A stretch of 64,000 nucleotides of DNA, taken from the IMG/VR virus record IMGVR_UViG_3300028177_000004, positions 1 through 64,000 of that record; one strand, written 5' to 3'. The translations under genes and the position numbers were made by a program. The notes beneath the pieces were generated by a model, which searched no databases, was not told where the DNA came from, and saw nothing but the letters and a program-made list of their open reading frames with translations. Of this stretch, positions 46,085 through 54,915 are shown one piece after another; position 1 is the stretch's first letter, and every line of letters begins with the position of its first letter. Source of the DNA: a virus.

Positions 46085-46300
46085 ATGAATTTGGGGCGCA
46101 GCCGCCGCCAGTACATCGTGCTGGGATACAACGAATACAACAGTGAGTCCCACAATTGGTACATCACTGACAACCTGCAAGAAGCCTTGTCTCTCAAATC
46201 AAAATGGGAGACAAGGTTTCTTCAGGTTCAGATTCGCTGGATTGGCGATGTCGTGAACAACCCACTAGCGAACGAAGCGGACAGGATTGACCTTGGCTGA
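46085..46300 (+). CDS. Small hypothetical protein
   Basis: 71 aa, ATG 46085, two nt after the Fic stop. RRQYIVLGYNEYNSESHNWY then RFLQVQIRWIGDVV, small beta domain. Overlaps the helicase start by 14 nt; possible antitoxin or accessory but unproven. Confidence 0.5.
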   Translation: MNLGRSRRQYIVLGYNEYNSESHNWYITDNLQEALSLKSKWETRFLQVQIRWIGDVVNNPLANEADRIDLG

Positions 46301-48224
46301 CGCCGACCTGTTCCTCTTCGACAGCAGAGAACTGGCGATCGACTTCCCGTATGTCGCAGAACAGGTGGCAGAGGTCAAACAGATCGCTGGCGCAAAGTGG
46401 GATAGGCGCAACAAACTGTGGCGCTTCCCAATGTCTGCGGTAACTGAAGTACGGGACTTCGCTGCAGCTCACGGTTACACGATTTCGAATGAGGTGTTGC
46501 TGTTCAATCCGCCCAAGCACAAGAACGACGGATCGTCGGTGACATTGGGGATAGACGGCTACATCCACATGGCGTTCGGGTATGACCGTGTGAAGATCGA
46601 GTCGGTCAAGCAGATCCCCGGCGTCACATGGGATGACAAGACGATGGCGTGGAGAGCGCCGTTGACTTCGGTTGAGGAGGCGCTGAGATGGGCGGAAATC
46701 TTCGGAATCCCTGTTCACCCCGAGGTGCAGGTCGAGGGAGAGTCGGTCAAAGCGCAACTGGGGGCACTTCTCGATGCAAGTCGGGCTACTGATGCTGAAC
46801 TAGAGGTAGCGGGGCTCCAAGCTGAGCTCTTCCCGTATCAGAAGGCGGGGATCAACTATGCGGTCGCAGCGGAACGATGTTTCATCGCAGATGAGATGGG
46901 ACTCGGCAAGACCCTGCAGGGGATAGCGGCGTTGGAAATTTTGCACGCTTATCCGGCAGTGGTCGTATGCCCCCCCAACCTTGTTCTGAACTGGGAGAGC
47001 GAGTATTCCCGCTTTTTGCCGCATCGGACTACTGCGGTGGTGGCGAATCGCAAAGAATTCCCTACGGACTATGAGGTAGTCATTGTAGGTTATAGCAACA
47101 CTAACACATGGGTGAGGGAGTTGTCAAGGCACAATGGCTACATATTCGATGAAAGCCACTACGCCAAAACCAAGACCTCGCAGCGGACAAAGGCTTGCAA
47201 GAAGATAGCTAAGAGCTCCCCGGAGGCCCCGGTCTTCATGCTCACCGGTACGCCCATCACGAACAGGCCCATGGAATACGCAGCCCAACTGGACATCATC
47301 GGACAGATCGACAAGTTTGGGGGAGAGTGGGGCTTTTACCGACGATATTGCGGAGCATTCAAGGACAAGTGGGGCCAGTGGCATCTGGAGGGACACTCCA
47401 ACCTTGATGAACTCAACGATAAGTTGCGATCCACCTGCTACATCCGTCGTACCAAGGACGAGGTAATGAAAGAGTTGCCTCCCGTTCTGCACGATCCGGT
47501 TGTTGTTGACGGGACTGTCGCAGCTATGAAGGAGTACAAGAAGGCTGAGGCTGACATCGTTCAGTACCTCGTTGATCGAGCGAAGGCAATAGCCCGAGAG
47601 TTGGGTGAACCCGTGGGGTCAGCAGCCGTTCGGGCACGCTTCCGTGCTGAATCGAACCAGCATCTTGTGAAGTTGTCGATTCTGAGGAGACTGGCAGCGA
47701 AGGCCAAGATGCCTCACGTCGAAGAGTGGATTACGCAGAGGGTAGAAGAAGGTCGAAAAGTCGTGGTTGCTGCGCACCACAGGGACATCGTGGATGAGAT
47801 TGCCAACCGACACGGAGGGCTCAAGATCCAAGGAGGGATGTCGGTCGAAGCGGTTGAAGCAGCGAAGCGGCGTTTCCAAGACGAACCAGTCGAAGAAGCT
47901 CCGGTGATCGTGTTGAGCATCCAAGCAGCAAAGACGGGTCACACACTGACGGCAGCACAGGACATCTTGTTCGTTGAGCAACCGTGGACGCCTGCCGATG
48001 TTGACCAAACCTACTCACGGCTACACCGCATCGGACAGCAGGGTTCGGTGACGGCGACGTACATGCTGGCCTCCAACACGGTGGATCAAGACATCTATGA
48101 CCTGATTGAAGCGAAGCGAGCGGTCGTGGATCTGGCAACCGAAGGAGAACTTGGGGAGCTAGAGCTAGCGAGTCCCGCTGCATCCCTTGTGGAAAACCTG
48201 TTGAATCAAAATATTGTTGCCTGA
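46287..48224 (+). CDS. HARP-domain SNF2 helicase (SMARCAL1-like)
   Basis: 645 aa from TTG 46287 (TTG 46293 possible). The N-terminus has two HARP-like repeats: VAEVKQIAGAKWDRRNKLW and IESVKQIPGVTWDDKTMAW, followed by the SNF2 core: DEMGLGKT (I), VCPPNLVLNWESE (Ia), DESHYAKT (II), MLTGTPITNRP (III), SRLHRIGQQGSV (VI). HARP-SNF2 enzymes anneal single strands or reverse forks. Probably works on phage DNA at stalled forks or in recombination. An HARP module doubled at the N-terminus is unusual for a phage helicase. Confidence 0.85.
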   Translation: MTLADADLFLFDSRELAIDFPYVAEQVAEVKQIAGAKWDRRNKLWRFPMSAVTEVRDFAAAHGYTISNEVLLFNPPKHKNDGSSVTLGIDGYIHMAFGYDRVKIESVKQIPGVTWDDKTMAWRAPLTSVEEALRWAEIFGIPVHPEVQVEGESVKAQLGALLDASRATDAELEVAGLQAELFPYQKAGINYAVAAERCFIADEMGLGKTLQGIAALEILHAYPAVVVCPPNLVLNWESEYSRFLPHRTTAVVANRKEFPTDYEVVIVGYSNTNTWVRELSRHNGYIFDESHYAKTKTSQRTKACKKIAKSSPEAPVFMLTGTPITNRPMEYAAQLDIIGQIDKFGGEWGFYRRYCGAFKDKWGQWHLEGHSNLDELNDKLRSTCYIRRTKDEVMKELPPVLHDPVVVDGTVAAMKEYKKAEADIVQYLVDRAKAIARELGEPVGSAAVRARFRAESNQHLVKLSILRRLAAKAKMPHVEEWITQRVEEGRKVVVAAHHRDIVDEIANRHGGLKIQGGMSVEAVEAAKRRFQDEPVEEAPVIVLSIQAAKTGHTLTAAQDILFVEQPWTPADVDQTYSRLHRIGQQGSVTATYMLASNTVDQDIYDLIEAKRAVVDLATEGELGELELASPAASLVENLLNQNIVA

Positions 48225-48229
48225 CGGCG

Positions 48230-48258
48230 TTGTGTTGTCTGTCCATAACCGATAGGGT
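48230..48258 (+). promoter_or_regulatory. Promoter for 48266 (leaderless)
   Basis: TTGTGT, 17-nt spacer, TAGGGT, 7 nt to GTG 48266. Confidence 0.7.
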
Positions 48259-48265
48259 TGCGCTT

Positions 48266-49882
48266 GTGGGTACAGAACTGACTCCCAGACTGAAACTGGC
48301 GATCGGCAGAGACACTGCTGCCCTGCGAGAGTGGGTCAACAGCGAGCTAGGTCGCATGTATCTGGACTGGTGGATGCTTCAAGTTGACCAGACGGGTCAG
48401 TGGGCGGCATCACGGACGGGTGTAGGCACAGGCATACAGCCCGTTGTCGATCAGTTTGAACAGGCAAGATCGTTGGTCGATGAAATCTTCAAGCCGCAGG
48501 CAACGATGGGAGGGCTCACCTCAGGATGGGACCTTCCTACAAGTGCGGTACACGCAGGCACCGGGATCGTTGGACCCGAAGGCGAGATTTGCGGTGGACT
48601 GGCTAGTTCTATCGTCAGGAGTGCCATTCGGTCATACAACAAGGCCGTGCACGGACGCATGTATTACGTCACTCCCGAAATGGGAGATCAGGCAGCCCGA
48701 CGGATGGTCCGTCGAACCGAAGCGTTTATCGAGCCCCATGAGTTGGTGACCCCAACGGGCATCGTGTGGTTACCCGTAACGGATGACATGAACTTCCAAC
48801 AACAGGACGTAGCCCCCACTGGGCAGCAAGAGATCACACCTGCTATCGCATGGAACCTAGACGGGAACAAGATCACGATCTTCTGGATCTGCGATGCTGG
48901 ATGGAACCACGCAAGCAACTCGATCAAATGGTTAGCGGGTGAAGGGTTCTGGTCGAACAGCGAGTTCGACAATGGCTCGATGTTGACGAGCAATAAGGTC
49001 ATTCCGCCCCAGCCGCCACTGGCGGGCACCAGCGAGTTTGCACAGATCATGGACTTGGCGACCAATCACGCCGAACTGTGGCAGATAATGATGAACGAAG
49101 CTCAGGAGTCATACAAGTATGGTCCGAGCCTCGATGACAGTGAGGACCAGAACCACAACTATCGAGGTAGCAGCGGACCCCAGCGTTTGATTCCGTACCA
49201 CTTCTGGTCGCCACGGATGAACACGTTTGATGTGGACTCTGCACCCAAAGACGGTAGGAGTTTCAGTCCTACCGGTGAGGCAAACGTGCCACTGTTGCGC
49301 CCAGACCAGCCCGGCGCTCCTTCACCGGACGAGTTCGGTGCAGGCCACGAACTGTGGTGGAACGAGAACGGCAAGTCGACACTGGTGCCGTTTCCGCATG
49401 AGCCGGAGACAGAGCAAGAAACCGCTGATCGGACTGCCGACCAGTGGACGATGATTGCTTTCGCCTGCGAGGTCATCCGGATGTTGGGCGAGGACTACCT
49501 GTACGCAGAAGATGTTTACCCGTCCGAAGGCGCTCCTCGCGATGTTCAACGAGGGCTCAAGAAGCGGGGAATCGCTAAAGACACTGCTCTCCGTGTCTAC
49601 ACATTGCGTAAGCCCGTAGAAGAGGGACTGCGTCGTGAAGGCCGGTACCTGAGCCGTGGTCCATTGACGACTCGTCATCATCGGATGAGCCATTGGAGAG
49701 GTAATCAGGGCAAGGCGGGCGACCGCACCTGTAGGCATGTGTACCGTCCCCATAAGGACGAGTACGACTGGCGCATCTGCGATGAGTGTGGCCGAGTTGA
49801 GCATCGGGTCATAGACACTGACGTTGGACCGGAACATGCGCCATTTATCAAAGATCGATCGATTGGAGTGTTGCGACGATGA
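48266..49882 (+). CDS. Large hypothetical protein (538 aa)
   Basis: GTG start from the leaderless promoter; the frame extends to 48230. No known domain seen. Internal features: alpha-rich N-terminus (LREWVNSELGRMYLDWWMLQV), a polar middle with ANVPLLRPDQPGAPSPDEFG, and a C-terminal region with RGPLTTRHHRMSHWRGN then CRHVYRPHKDEYDWRICDEC, a His/Cys cluster that could bind metal. Similar long proteins of unknown role occur in actinobacterial mobile elements. Stop overlaps the next ATG. Confidence 0.6.
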   Translation: MGTELTPRLKLAIGRDTAALREWVNSELGRMYLDWWMLQVDQTGQWAASRTGVGTGIQPVVDQFEQARSLVDEIFKPQATMGGLTSGWDLPTSAVHAGTGIVGPEGEICGGLASSIVRSAIRSYNKAVHGRMYYVTPEMGDQAARRMVRRTEAFIEPHELVTPTGIVWLPVTDDMNFQQQDVAPTGQQEITPAIAWNLDGNKITIFWICDAGWNHASNSIKWLAGEGFWSNSEFDNGSMLTSNKVIPPQPPLAGTSEFAQIMDLATNHAELWQIMMNEAQESYKYGPSLDDSEDQNHNYRGSSGPQRLIPYHFWSPRMNTFDVDSAPKDGRSFSPTGEANVPLLRPDQPGAPSPDEFGAGHELWWNENGKSTLVPFPHEPETEQETADRTADQWTMIAFACEVIRMLGEDYLYAEDVYPSEGAPRDVQRGLKKRGIAKDTALRVYTLRKPVEEGLRREGRYLSRGPLTTRHHRMSHWRGNQGKAGDRTCRHVYRPHKDEYDWRICDECGRVEHRVIDTDVGPEHAPFIKDRSIGVLRR

Positions 49883-49998
49883 AGGACCGCACCGTGGACA
49901 ACCGTGTCTGGAGCATCTCGCACCAGCCTGCATGCCCAGTGCCGGAGCATCTTGACGACACACCCGAAGATTGCCTGTTCGATGAGGAGGAAGCATGA
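49879..49998 (+). CDS. Small acidic protein (39 aa)
   Basis: ATG 49879 (ATGA overlap), TGA at 49996 overlaps the next ATG. Two Cys and an acidic end LFDEEEA. Translational coupling supports it. Confidence 0.45.
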   Translation: MKDRTVDNRVWSISHQPACPVPEHLDDTPEDCLFDEEEA

Positions 49999-50438
49999 CT
50001 CCGAATGATTGGTACCGATGCGACAGGTGTGACACGCCAACCCGACCAGAGTTCTTGGACATGCCAGAGTTCGTAACCCAGTTGCGGGGCGGGCTACACC
50101 TCCAAGTTATTGGCTATGACGGTGGGTTTTACGACTCGCTGTCTTTCATGGGGAAACCACTCGTGACGCTTCACCTGTGCCACGACTGTTGCTTGTGGCT
50201 GGTTAGAGAGATCCCGAAGTTGACCGAAGAGTCGAAGGGTGGACACCCAGTTGACTTGATGGACTCAACCGACGAGAATCCGTGTTGTGAGTTTGCATGG
50301 ACGATGAAGACGACACCTCGTGAGTATCCGGTGAAGAAGATTGGAGCCGATTGGCCCGATCCTCCAAGCCTTGAAATCGTGAACAGCGACCCATTTATGA
50401 ACGGAGAAACCCATGGGTTCGATGGCAAAAACCAGTAA
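49995..50438 (+). CDS. Zinc-binding hypothetical protein
   Basis: 147 aa. WYRCDRCDTPTR, LHLCHDCCLW and ENPCCEF give CxxC and HxxC pairs. Beta-rich core (HLQVIGYDGGFYDSLSF). Unknown function. Confidence 0.55.
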   Translation: MTPNDWYRCDRCDTPTRPEFLDMPEFVTQLRGGLHLQVIGYDGGFYDSLSFMGKPLVTLHLCHDCCLWLVREIPKLTEESKGGHPVDLMDSTDENPCCEFAWTMKTTPREYPVKKIGADWPDPPSLEIVNSDPFMNGETHGFDGKNQ

Positions 50439-50949
50439 TAGACAGTCGACGCCTTGTTGCTGCGGCAAGTACACGTTCCCGACGTTTGAGTTGGAAACCT
50501 TGGATTGGTCGTGGGAACCAATAACAGATGACGACGGTGTGCATGAGCGGGATAGGTGCTTGTCGGGGTTGCGGGACGACGCAATGGACGACGTTGTGCG
50601 GCCATCCGATGTAGTCGAAGAATGCCGCTGCCAAGACCGTCCGTCTGGTAGCGCAGATCCAGTTGGGCGTTCATTCGATGAGGTCGAAGGATCGCCCAAG
50701 AATGATGTCACGTTGTCCCGCCGCCAAGCGGAGGATCTGTTGGAGATTCTTGGCGAGTTTCGGAGCCAACATCTGCGGGAGGCAGCATGGAGGCGACACT
50801 CATGGATGATTTTGGCCGGTTCAAACCGGACATCAAAGAGGCGCGGCGCAACGGATTACCCGCAGTTCGACTTCCAGCGCCGCATGTTGGCCAACTTGGA
50901 TGAGATTGAGACTCAGGTTTATCAGAGTATGCAGGGTTTATCAGAATGA
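50413..50949 (+). CDS. Hypothetical protein
   Basis: 178 aa from ATG 50413 behind GGAGAAA. N-terminal PCCCGKYTFP cysteine triplet, acidic middle, helical C-terminus (RRQAEDLLEILGEFRSQHLR). The frame overlaps the previous gene by 26 nt. Not recognised. Confidence 0.5.
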   Translation: MGSMAKTSNRQSTPCCCGKYTFPTFELETLDWSWEPITDDDGVHERDRCLSGLRDDAMDDVVRPSDVVEECRCQDRPSGSADPVGRSFDEVEGSPKNDVTLSRRQAEDLLEILGEFRSQHLREAAWRRHSWMILAGSNRTSKRRGATDYPQFDFQRRMLANLDEIETQVYQSMQGLSE

Positions 50950-50968
50950 AAGAAAGGTTGCTGTAACG

Positions 50969-51235
50969 ATGCCAAGTGAAAGAAAACCTCCACCCATCGA
51001 TACGGGTTACGGCGTGGCAGATGAGGACATGACCTACGGCGTTGAGGATTCAGTGACTGAATCGTTTTGTGACCCCAACGGTGAGGAATGCGACAAATGC
51101 AGCGGCCACGCGCACGACCCGTGCCACACATGGCGGCGGGCGAGAGTGACCGAGGAGTTTGGTGTCAGTGCCGTGTGGACGCACTGTGTTGTGTGTCGGC
51201 GGTTGCGGCTGCAAACCAAGGAGGACGACCAGTGA
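50969..51235 (+). CDS. Zinc-binding small protein
   Basis: 88 aa from ATG 50969. GEECDKCSGHAHDPCHTWRR then WTHCVVCRRLRLQ shows C-x2-C, C-H and C-x2-C ligands. The GTGA overlap joins it to the next gene. Confidence 0.55.
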   Translation: MPSERKPPPIDTGYGVADEDMTYGVEDSVTESFCDPNGEECDKCSGHAHDPCHTWRRARVTEEFGVSAVWTHCVVCRRLRLQTKEDDQ

Positions 51236-51381
51236 GTGACTCGGAGATGGTGCCGTTGTCTACTGCTGACCGACGACTGATCGTGTCCGCTCTGTGGTGG
51301 GTGCGACAGATACAACCGACAGCCCCGATGGCTGTTGAGATGGAGGCTCTAATGGGCCGACTGGAGGCAGCAGATGAGTGA
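51232..51381 (+). CDS. Small helical protein (49 aa)
   Basis: GTG 51232 behind AAGGAGG. Helix LIVSALWWVRQIQ then MAVEMEALMGRLEA. No family. Confidence 0.5.
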   Translation: MSDSEMVPLSTADRRLIVSALWWVRQIQPTAPMAVEMEALMGRLEAADE

Positions 51382-51478
51382 CCTGACACCTGTGGCGCAT
51401 GTGGCTCTCTCTGGTGGATCGTTTTATGTGTACGAGGGTGTGGCCAAACTGGATAAGGCAGCGGGCGACAGTGGATGA
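51374..51478 (+). CDS. 34-aa peptide
   Basis: ATG 51374, overlapping the previous gene by 8 nt; stop TGA 51476 overlaps the next GTG. LTPVAHVALSGGSFYVY is a short strand pair. Tentative. Confidence 0.4.
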   Translation: MSDLTPVAHVALSGGSFYVYEGVAKLDKAAGDSG

Positions 51479-51857
51479 GGTAGCGATTTACTATCGCAAA
51501 GACCCAAGCTGGATGGCGAAGACGCCTCTGAACCCACCCGTCGAACACAGTCCTTATTCGTTGGTTGAGGTTTTTCACGAAGAGATAGCGAACGTCGCCA
51601 TTATCGCTAACGTGCCCGAATGGCAGGACTACTACTTTAGGAAGCTTCAGAACATCGAACGTGGCGACCTACCCGAGAAGTTGGGCATTCGCTCGATGAT
51701 GCATGGTGACATCATCACCCTCATCGGTAAGAGTGAACGCCGAGCATGGCAGTGCGAGATGATTGGATGGAGAGAGATCCGTCCTGAGTGGTTGGTCAAT
51801 GGTGATCTTCCGCATCCATCTCCTGCGCTAGTCTCGTTGAATGCGAAAGAAACGTAA
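51471..51857 (+). CDS. Hypothetical protein
   Basis: 128 aa from GTG 51471; upstream frame to 51399 overlaps another gene. EVAIYYRKDPSWMAKTPLNP then VEVFHEEIANVAIIANVPEW is a mixed domain; helical end. Unknown. Confidence 0.5.
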   Translation: MDEVAIYYRKDPSWMAKTPLNPPVEHSPYSLVEVFHEEIANVAIIANVPEWQDYYFRKLQNIERGDLPEKLGIRSMMHGDIITLIGKSERRAWQCEMIGWREIRPEWLVNGDLPHPSPALVSLNAKET

Positions 51858-52005
51858 GAAGACGCAACAACATGTAAGGAACAGGGCCAAGTTGAGTCCT
51901 GCTAAAGCGAAGCGTCGTGCCTTGCGTAAGAAAGAAGCCGATGCTAGACGCAAGGCTTACTACGAAGAGTTGATTACCGTCAACAAGATAGGAACGAACA
52001 AGTGA
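51841..52005 (+). CDS. Very basic protein (54 aa)
   Basis: ATG 51841, stop TGA 52003. About 40% Lys/Arg (MRKKRKKTQQHVRNRAKLSP). Likely nucleic-acid-binding. Overlaps the next GTG (GTGA). Confidence 0.5.
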   Translation: MRKKRKKTQQHVRNRAKLSPAKAKRRALRKKEADARRKAYYEELITVNKIGTNK

Positions 52006-52166
52006 ACAGCGGGGCTGAAGAGCTCGACGATGACGAGGTGGTGACTGAGTGGGTCACTCCGTTTGGGAAGGTGACTCTCGATCCGAAACAGGGGACGACG
52101 AAGACCGAGTATTTCGATGTGAAGCCACGGTCAATCGGGTTGAGAAAGAAATACCGCAAGTTCTAA
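52002..52166 (+). CDS. Small protein (54 aa)
   Basis: GTG 52002, stop TAA 52164. Acidic start, then a beta strand VTPFGKVTLDPKQG and a basic end LRKKYRKF. Possibly a partner of the preceding basic protein. Confidence 0.5.
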   Translation: MNSGAEELDDDEVVTEWVTPFGKVTLDPKQGTTKTEYFDVKPRSIGLRKKYRKF

Positions 52167-52185
52167 AGAAAAAGCGTCATAAAGG

Positions 52186-52214
52186 TTGGCAGTAGTCGCA
52201 ATAACGACTAGGTT
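52186..52214 (+). promoter_or_regulatory. Promoter for 52254
   Basis: TTGGCA, 17-nt spacer, TAGGTT; leader of about 30 nt with GGAAGGGG. Confidence 0.65.
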
Positions 52215-52253
52215 GTTTGTTGTAAGGCAAATCAACCCATGGAAGGGGTTTAA

Positions 52254-52451
52254 ATGGAAACCGAAGCAAGGCCAAGAGTCCGCATGAAGGGAACACTGAC
52301 CGGAACCGAAGTTGTGGGTAACTACCTACACCTCTGGTTCGCCAGTCCTGACGGCGACTCGTCCGATTCGCAGATCTTTCGAATGCGCTGTGTCGATGAG
52401 GTACAAGCCAAGTTCATCGAAGATCAGCACCGTTCTGTCTGGGGCATCTAG
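52254..52451 (+). CDS. Small basic protein (65 aa)
   Basis: ATG 52254 behind GGAAGGGG. METEARPRVRMKGTLTGTEV then IFRMRCVDEVQAKFIEDQ. Could be an OB or SH3-like small barrel. Confidence 0.5.
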   Translation: METEARPRVRMKGTLTGTEVVGNYLHLWFASPDGDSSDSQIFRMRCVDEVQAKFIEDQHRSVWGI

Positions 52452-52493
52452 GAACCCCTTCCCCCCTCATCCACCTAGGGGTCACGGACGGGT

Positions 52494-52546
52494 TAGCGGC
52501 TCCACTCTCAGGCTACGGCTTGGGGGTGGGGCCGCTTTCTTTTTGC
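52494..52546 (+). terminator. Terminator after 52451
   Basis: AGCGGC (52494-52499) pairs with GCCGCT about 30 nt on, then TTCTTTTT. Overlaps the end of the minus-strand gene 52513-52794. Confidence 0.55.
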
Positions 52547-52794
52547 TGTAGCAACTCTTCTAACGTGAGCTCCTCCGGGGGAGTCCCGCATGGGTAGCTA
52601 GAAGCGTGATGCCGAGCAAGGATTCCGCATTTCGAACACTCGGTAACTTTGAGGGCAGAGTTGTTGACCTCGTTGAATCGGTCGGCGAGACGAACGGTTC
52701 TCCAGCTGTGCGATTGCGTGTTGTCTTTTGCTTCTTCAGGGGTACCCGTGAACGTTGGAACCAGACGAGTAAGTTTTCCCCAGAAGTGGGACAC
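52513..52794 (-). CDS. Zinc-binding small protein
   Basis: 93 aa from ATG 52794, overlapping the upstream stop. C-terminal half: VTECSKCGILARHHASSYPC gives CxxC, HH and C ligands of a treble clef; acidic end. N-terminus MSHFWGKLTRLVP. Confidence 0.55.
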   Translation of the reverse strand: MSHFWGKLTRLVPTFTGTPEEAKDNTQSHSWRTVRLADRFNEVNNSALKVTECSKCGILARHHASSYPCGTPPEELTLEELLQQKESGPTPKP

Positions 52795-53237
52795 TACTCA
52801 GTCTCGGGTTCGACAGGTTGGGGAGCGTTGTTCTCTTCGAAGATCTCATCGACAATCAGCTTGGCGTAGCGTTTCCGAAGTCGCCAAATCTTCTTGTTCA
52901 TCTCGTACATGGCCTTGGTGTCACGAGCTTTATGGGTGACTTGCGGGTCAAAGACGCCGAACTTGTCGAACATGGCGTTCTCCAGATCCGGGGCTTCTAG
53001 CAAGATGTCAGAGATCCACCCGCCAGTTTCGTCGATTTTGATCATCATCTCTGCGAGTCCTTCGGGTCCGAATTCTGAGTGAACCCGTTGGACAAGGGTT
53101 GAGCAGAGGTGTGAGCGATACACCTGCTCGATACGCATAGTGCCCGACATGAAGTCGCCAAGGAACTCAATTAGCTCCTGACGGCTAACTTCGCCGGTAT
53201 CCGAACTCGATTCTCCGCCTTCGATTTCATCAGACAT
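52794..53237 (-). CDS. Hypothetical helical protein
   Basis: 147 aa, ATG 53237 behind AAAGGAAGGG. Acidic N-terminus, helical core (MRIEQVYRSHLCSTLVQRVH), C-terminal basic helix (NKKIWRLRKRYAKLIVDEIF) and acidic tail. Not recognised. Confidence 0.6.
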   Translation of the reverse strand: MSDEIEGGESSSDTGEVSRQELIEFLGDFMSGTMRIEQVYRSHLCSTLVQRVHSEFGPEGLAEMMIKIDETGGWISDILLEAPDLENAMFDKFGVFDPQVTHKARDTKAMYEMNKKIWRLRKRYAKLIVDEIFEENNAPQPVEPETE

Positions 53238-53294
53238 ACCAGTCCCTTCCTTTCGACAAGCGCAGCCTCCCCTATTGTGCCATGCGGGGATGCT

Positions 53295-54317
53295 CTAAAG
53301 AGACAGTAGGTATTCTTCTGCAGCCGATTTCTTACTCGACACCCATGAATTGTGGGTCATTGAGGCCAGTGCACGGTCCTTGGGTTCGGCGTCACGGGTG
53401 TGGTCGAAGTACTCAACTACTGCGTTGTAGGCAGACCATGCGTTGTACCCGTAGCCACCTGCGTTCCGGGAAGAAGTGAACAAACGGCGAATAACCGATC
53501 CGGTTTCTTCACGATTCGACCGTTGCCTGCTGGTTTCGTTGCCCTTGGGAGGAAGTACAACATTTAGAAGTCTGTCAAATTGACGTGAACCCGCAATCAT
53601 TGGTGTGGCCAACATCTCGTTGGCTGTGGTCTTGAAACCGTCAGCCCAGTCCGTGGATATCCCGAGAACTTCTTTGGCGTGATCAACAGCAAGCTTGGCA
53701 TTGCGAGTGTGCTTAGCGGTGAAGACAGACTTGGCAGTTTTCTTGCCGAGGGTGACCGTGTTGTTGCACACGCTTCGGATAGCCGTGTTGGCGTAGGTCA
53801 TAGCGATCTTGCCGTCATGACCCGTGTGTACTAGTAGGTATCGTTCCAACCTGTCGTTGATACCCGTGGGGTCGATGATCAATCCGCCCATGTCGATGCA
53901 GGCGAAGAATTGGCGACCTCCATGCAGTACTCCACATGTGTCGACGACTGCATCTCCGGCTGAGGCGCCGACGATGTCTAATGCGTACTGAATGCAGTCC
54001 CTGTTCTGCTGAACGACGTATCGGGTCCCTACGGTCGCTAATCCGTTAAAGCTTCCGTCGTTGTTTTGTCGCAGAGTGGCTCGTGAGTCTTCAACAATGA
54101 TTTTGCTGCCATCCGGATTGAGAATCCAATTGCCGTCGTCATCAACAGCGGCGACTTTGGCGAGAATTACGTCGTAATCGGCTTCTGCCGCTTCAAGCAT
54201 TGCTTCAGCAGTTTGAAGTCCACTCATGGGTTTGCCTAGGCGATGCCATGGAATTTCTCGGTTGGAATAGGCGAATTTGGCCGTTCCATCGGTGCGTAGT
54301 TCTAGGTCGTGGCTCAT
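53295..54317 (-). CDS. DUF932 (phage/plasmid-like) protein
   Basis: 340 aa. Matches the DUF932 family found in phages and plasmids: IPWHRLGKPMSG at the N-terminus, ATVGTRYVVQQN, FACIDMGG, ERYLLVHTGHDGKIAMTYAN and NTVTLGKKTAKSVFTAKHTR, then the end NGYNAWSAYNAVVEYFDHTR. The family has no proven biochemical role; it is encoded in replication or conjugation regions. Leaderless: TACGCT lies 6 nt before ATG 54317. Confidence 0.85.
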   Translation of the reverse strand: MSHDLELRTDGTAKFAYSNREIPWHRLGKPMSGLQTAEAMLEAAEADYDVILAKVAAVDDDGNWILNPDGSKIIVEDSRATLRQNNDGSFNGLATVGTRYVVQQNRDCIQYALDIVGASAGDAVVDTCGVLHGGRQFFACIDMGGLIIDPTGINDRLERYLLVHTGHDGKIAMTYANTAIRSVCNNTVTLGKKTAKSVFTAKHTRNAKLAVDHAKEVLGISTDWADGFKTTANEMLATPMIAGSRQFDRLLNVVLPPKGNETSRQRSNREETGSVIRRLFTSSRNAGGYGYNAWSAYNAVVEYFDHTRDAEPKDRALASMTHNSWVSSKKSAAEEYLLSL

Positions 54318-54323
54318 GGGTCA

Positions 54324-54352
54324 AGCGTACACCGAATACCAGTTGAATCCAA
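54324..54352 (-). promoter_or_regulatory. Promoter for DUF932 gene (leaderless)
   Basis: Minus strand: TTGGAT, 17-nt spacer, TACGCT, 6 nt to ATG 54317. Confidence 0.7.
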
Positions 54353-54445
54353 CCAGAAAGGCGGAACCCCCCAGTGACAGGGCAGAAACTGGAGGGTTCC
54401 ATGATTTCACCCGTGAGCGCTTCTAGAGCTCATCGGTAGTCCCGC

Positions 54446-54694
54446 TTACGAGGGAACGATCCACATGTGTTCTTCTCCAAAGAGCGATTGCATCCTCTTG
54501 TTGTACTCCTCCAACAAATGCGGACGATAGAAGCGTCCCCTGTACGGTTTGTCACCGCTGGGGTGGTTCTTGACACACCAAGAGCAGACATGTTGGAGTT
54601 CAGTCCATGTGCTGCTCCTTTGAGAAATGACGGACGGACCACCTTTAATCGAGGCCGGTCCTCCAGCCTGCCAGCCTCTTTCGACGGAGAGCAA
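54446..54694 (-). CDS. Possible zinc-binding protein
   Basis: 82 aa from TTG 54694. The C-terminal half HVCSWCVKNHPSGDKPYRGR then PHLLEEYNKRMQSLFG has a CxxC and His/Arg pattern of an HNH-like or treble-clef fold. N-terminal 30 residues are low-complexity. An overlapping frame (54430-54705) also exists; choice uncertain. Confidence 0.4.
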   Translation of the reverse strand: MLSVERGWQAGGPASIKGGPSVISQRSSTWTELQHVCSWCVKNHPSGDKPYRGRFYRPHLLEEYNKRMQSLFGEEHMWIVPS

Positions 54695-54915
54695 CGCAGG
54701 CTCATGAAAATGGAGGACTCTTAGTTGACTTTGACGAATGTCTTGTACTCGTTGTGCTAACCCGGCTCCGTCAAGTGGTGACCGAGATAGCTACGGCACT
54801 CACAGTCCCGCCTTTTGGCTAGCGCGGCGACGCCATGGCGAGTGGCATCAGTGGCTGGGTGCGACAAGAGATCCGCAGGTGGTCCATAAGGGGCGAAAGT
54901 GTTCCCCGTAGTCCG

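Noticed and set aside
54430-54705. 91-aa minus frame overlapping 54446-54694
   Set aside because: Low-complexity Ser/Arg composition; the other frame carries a CxxC pattern and was preferred, with low confidence.
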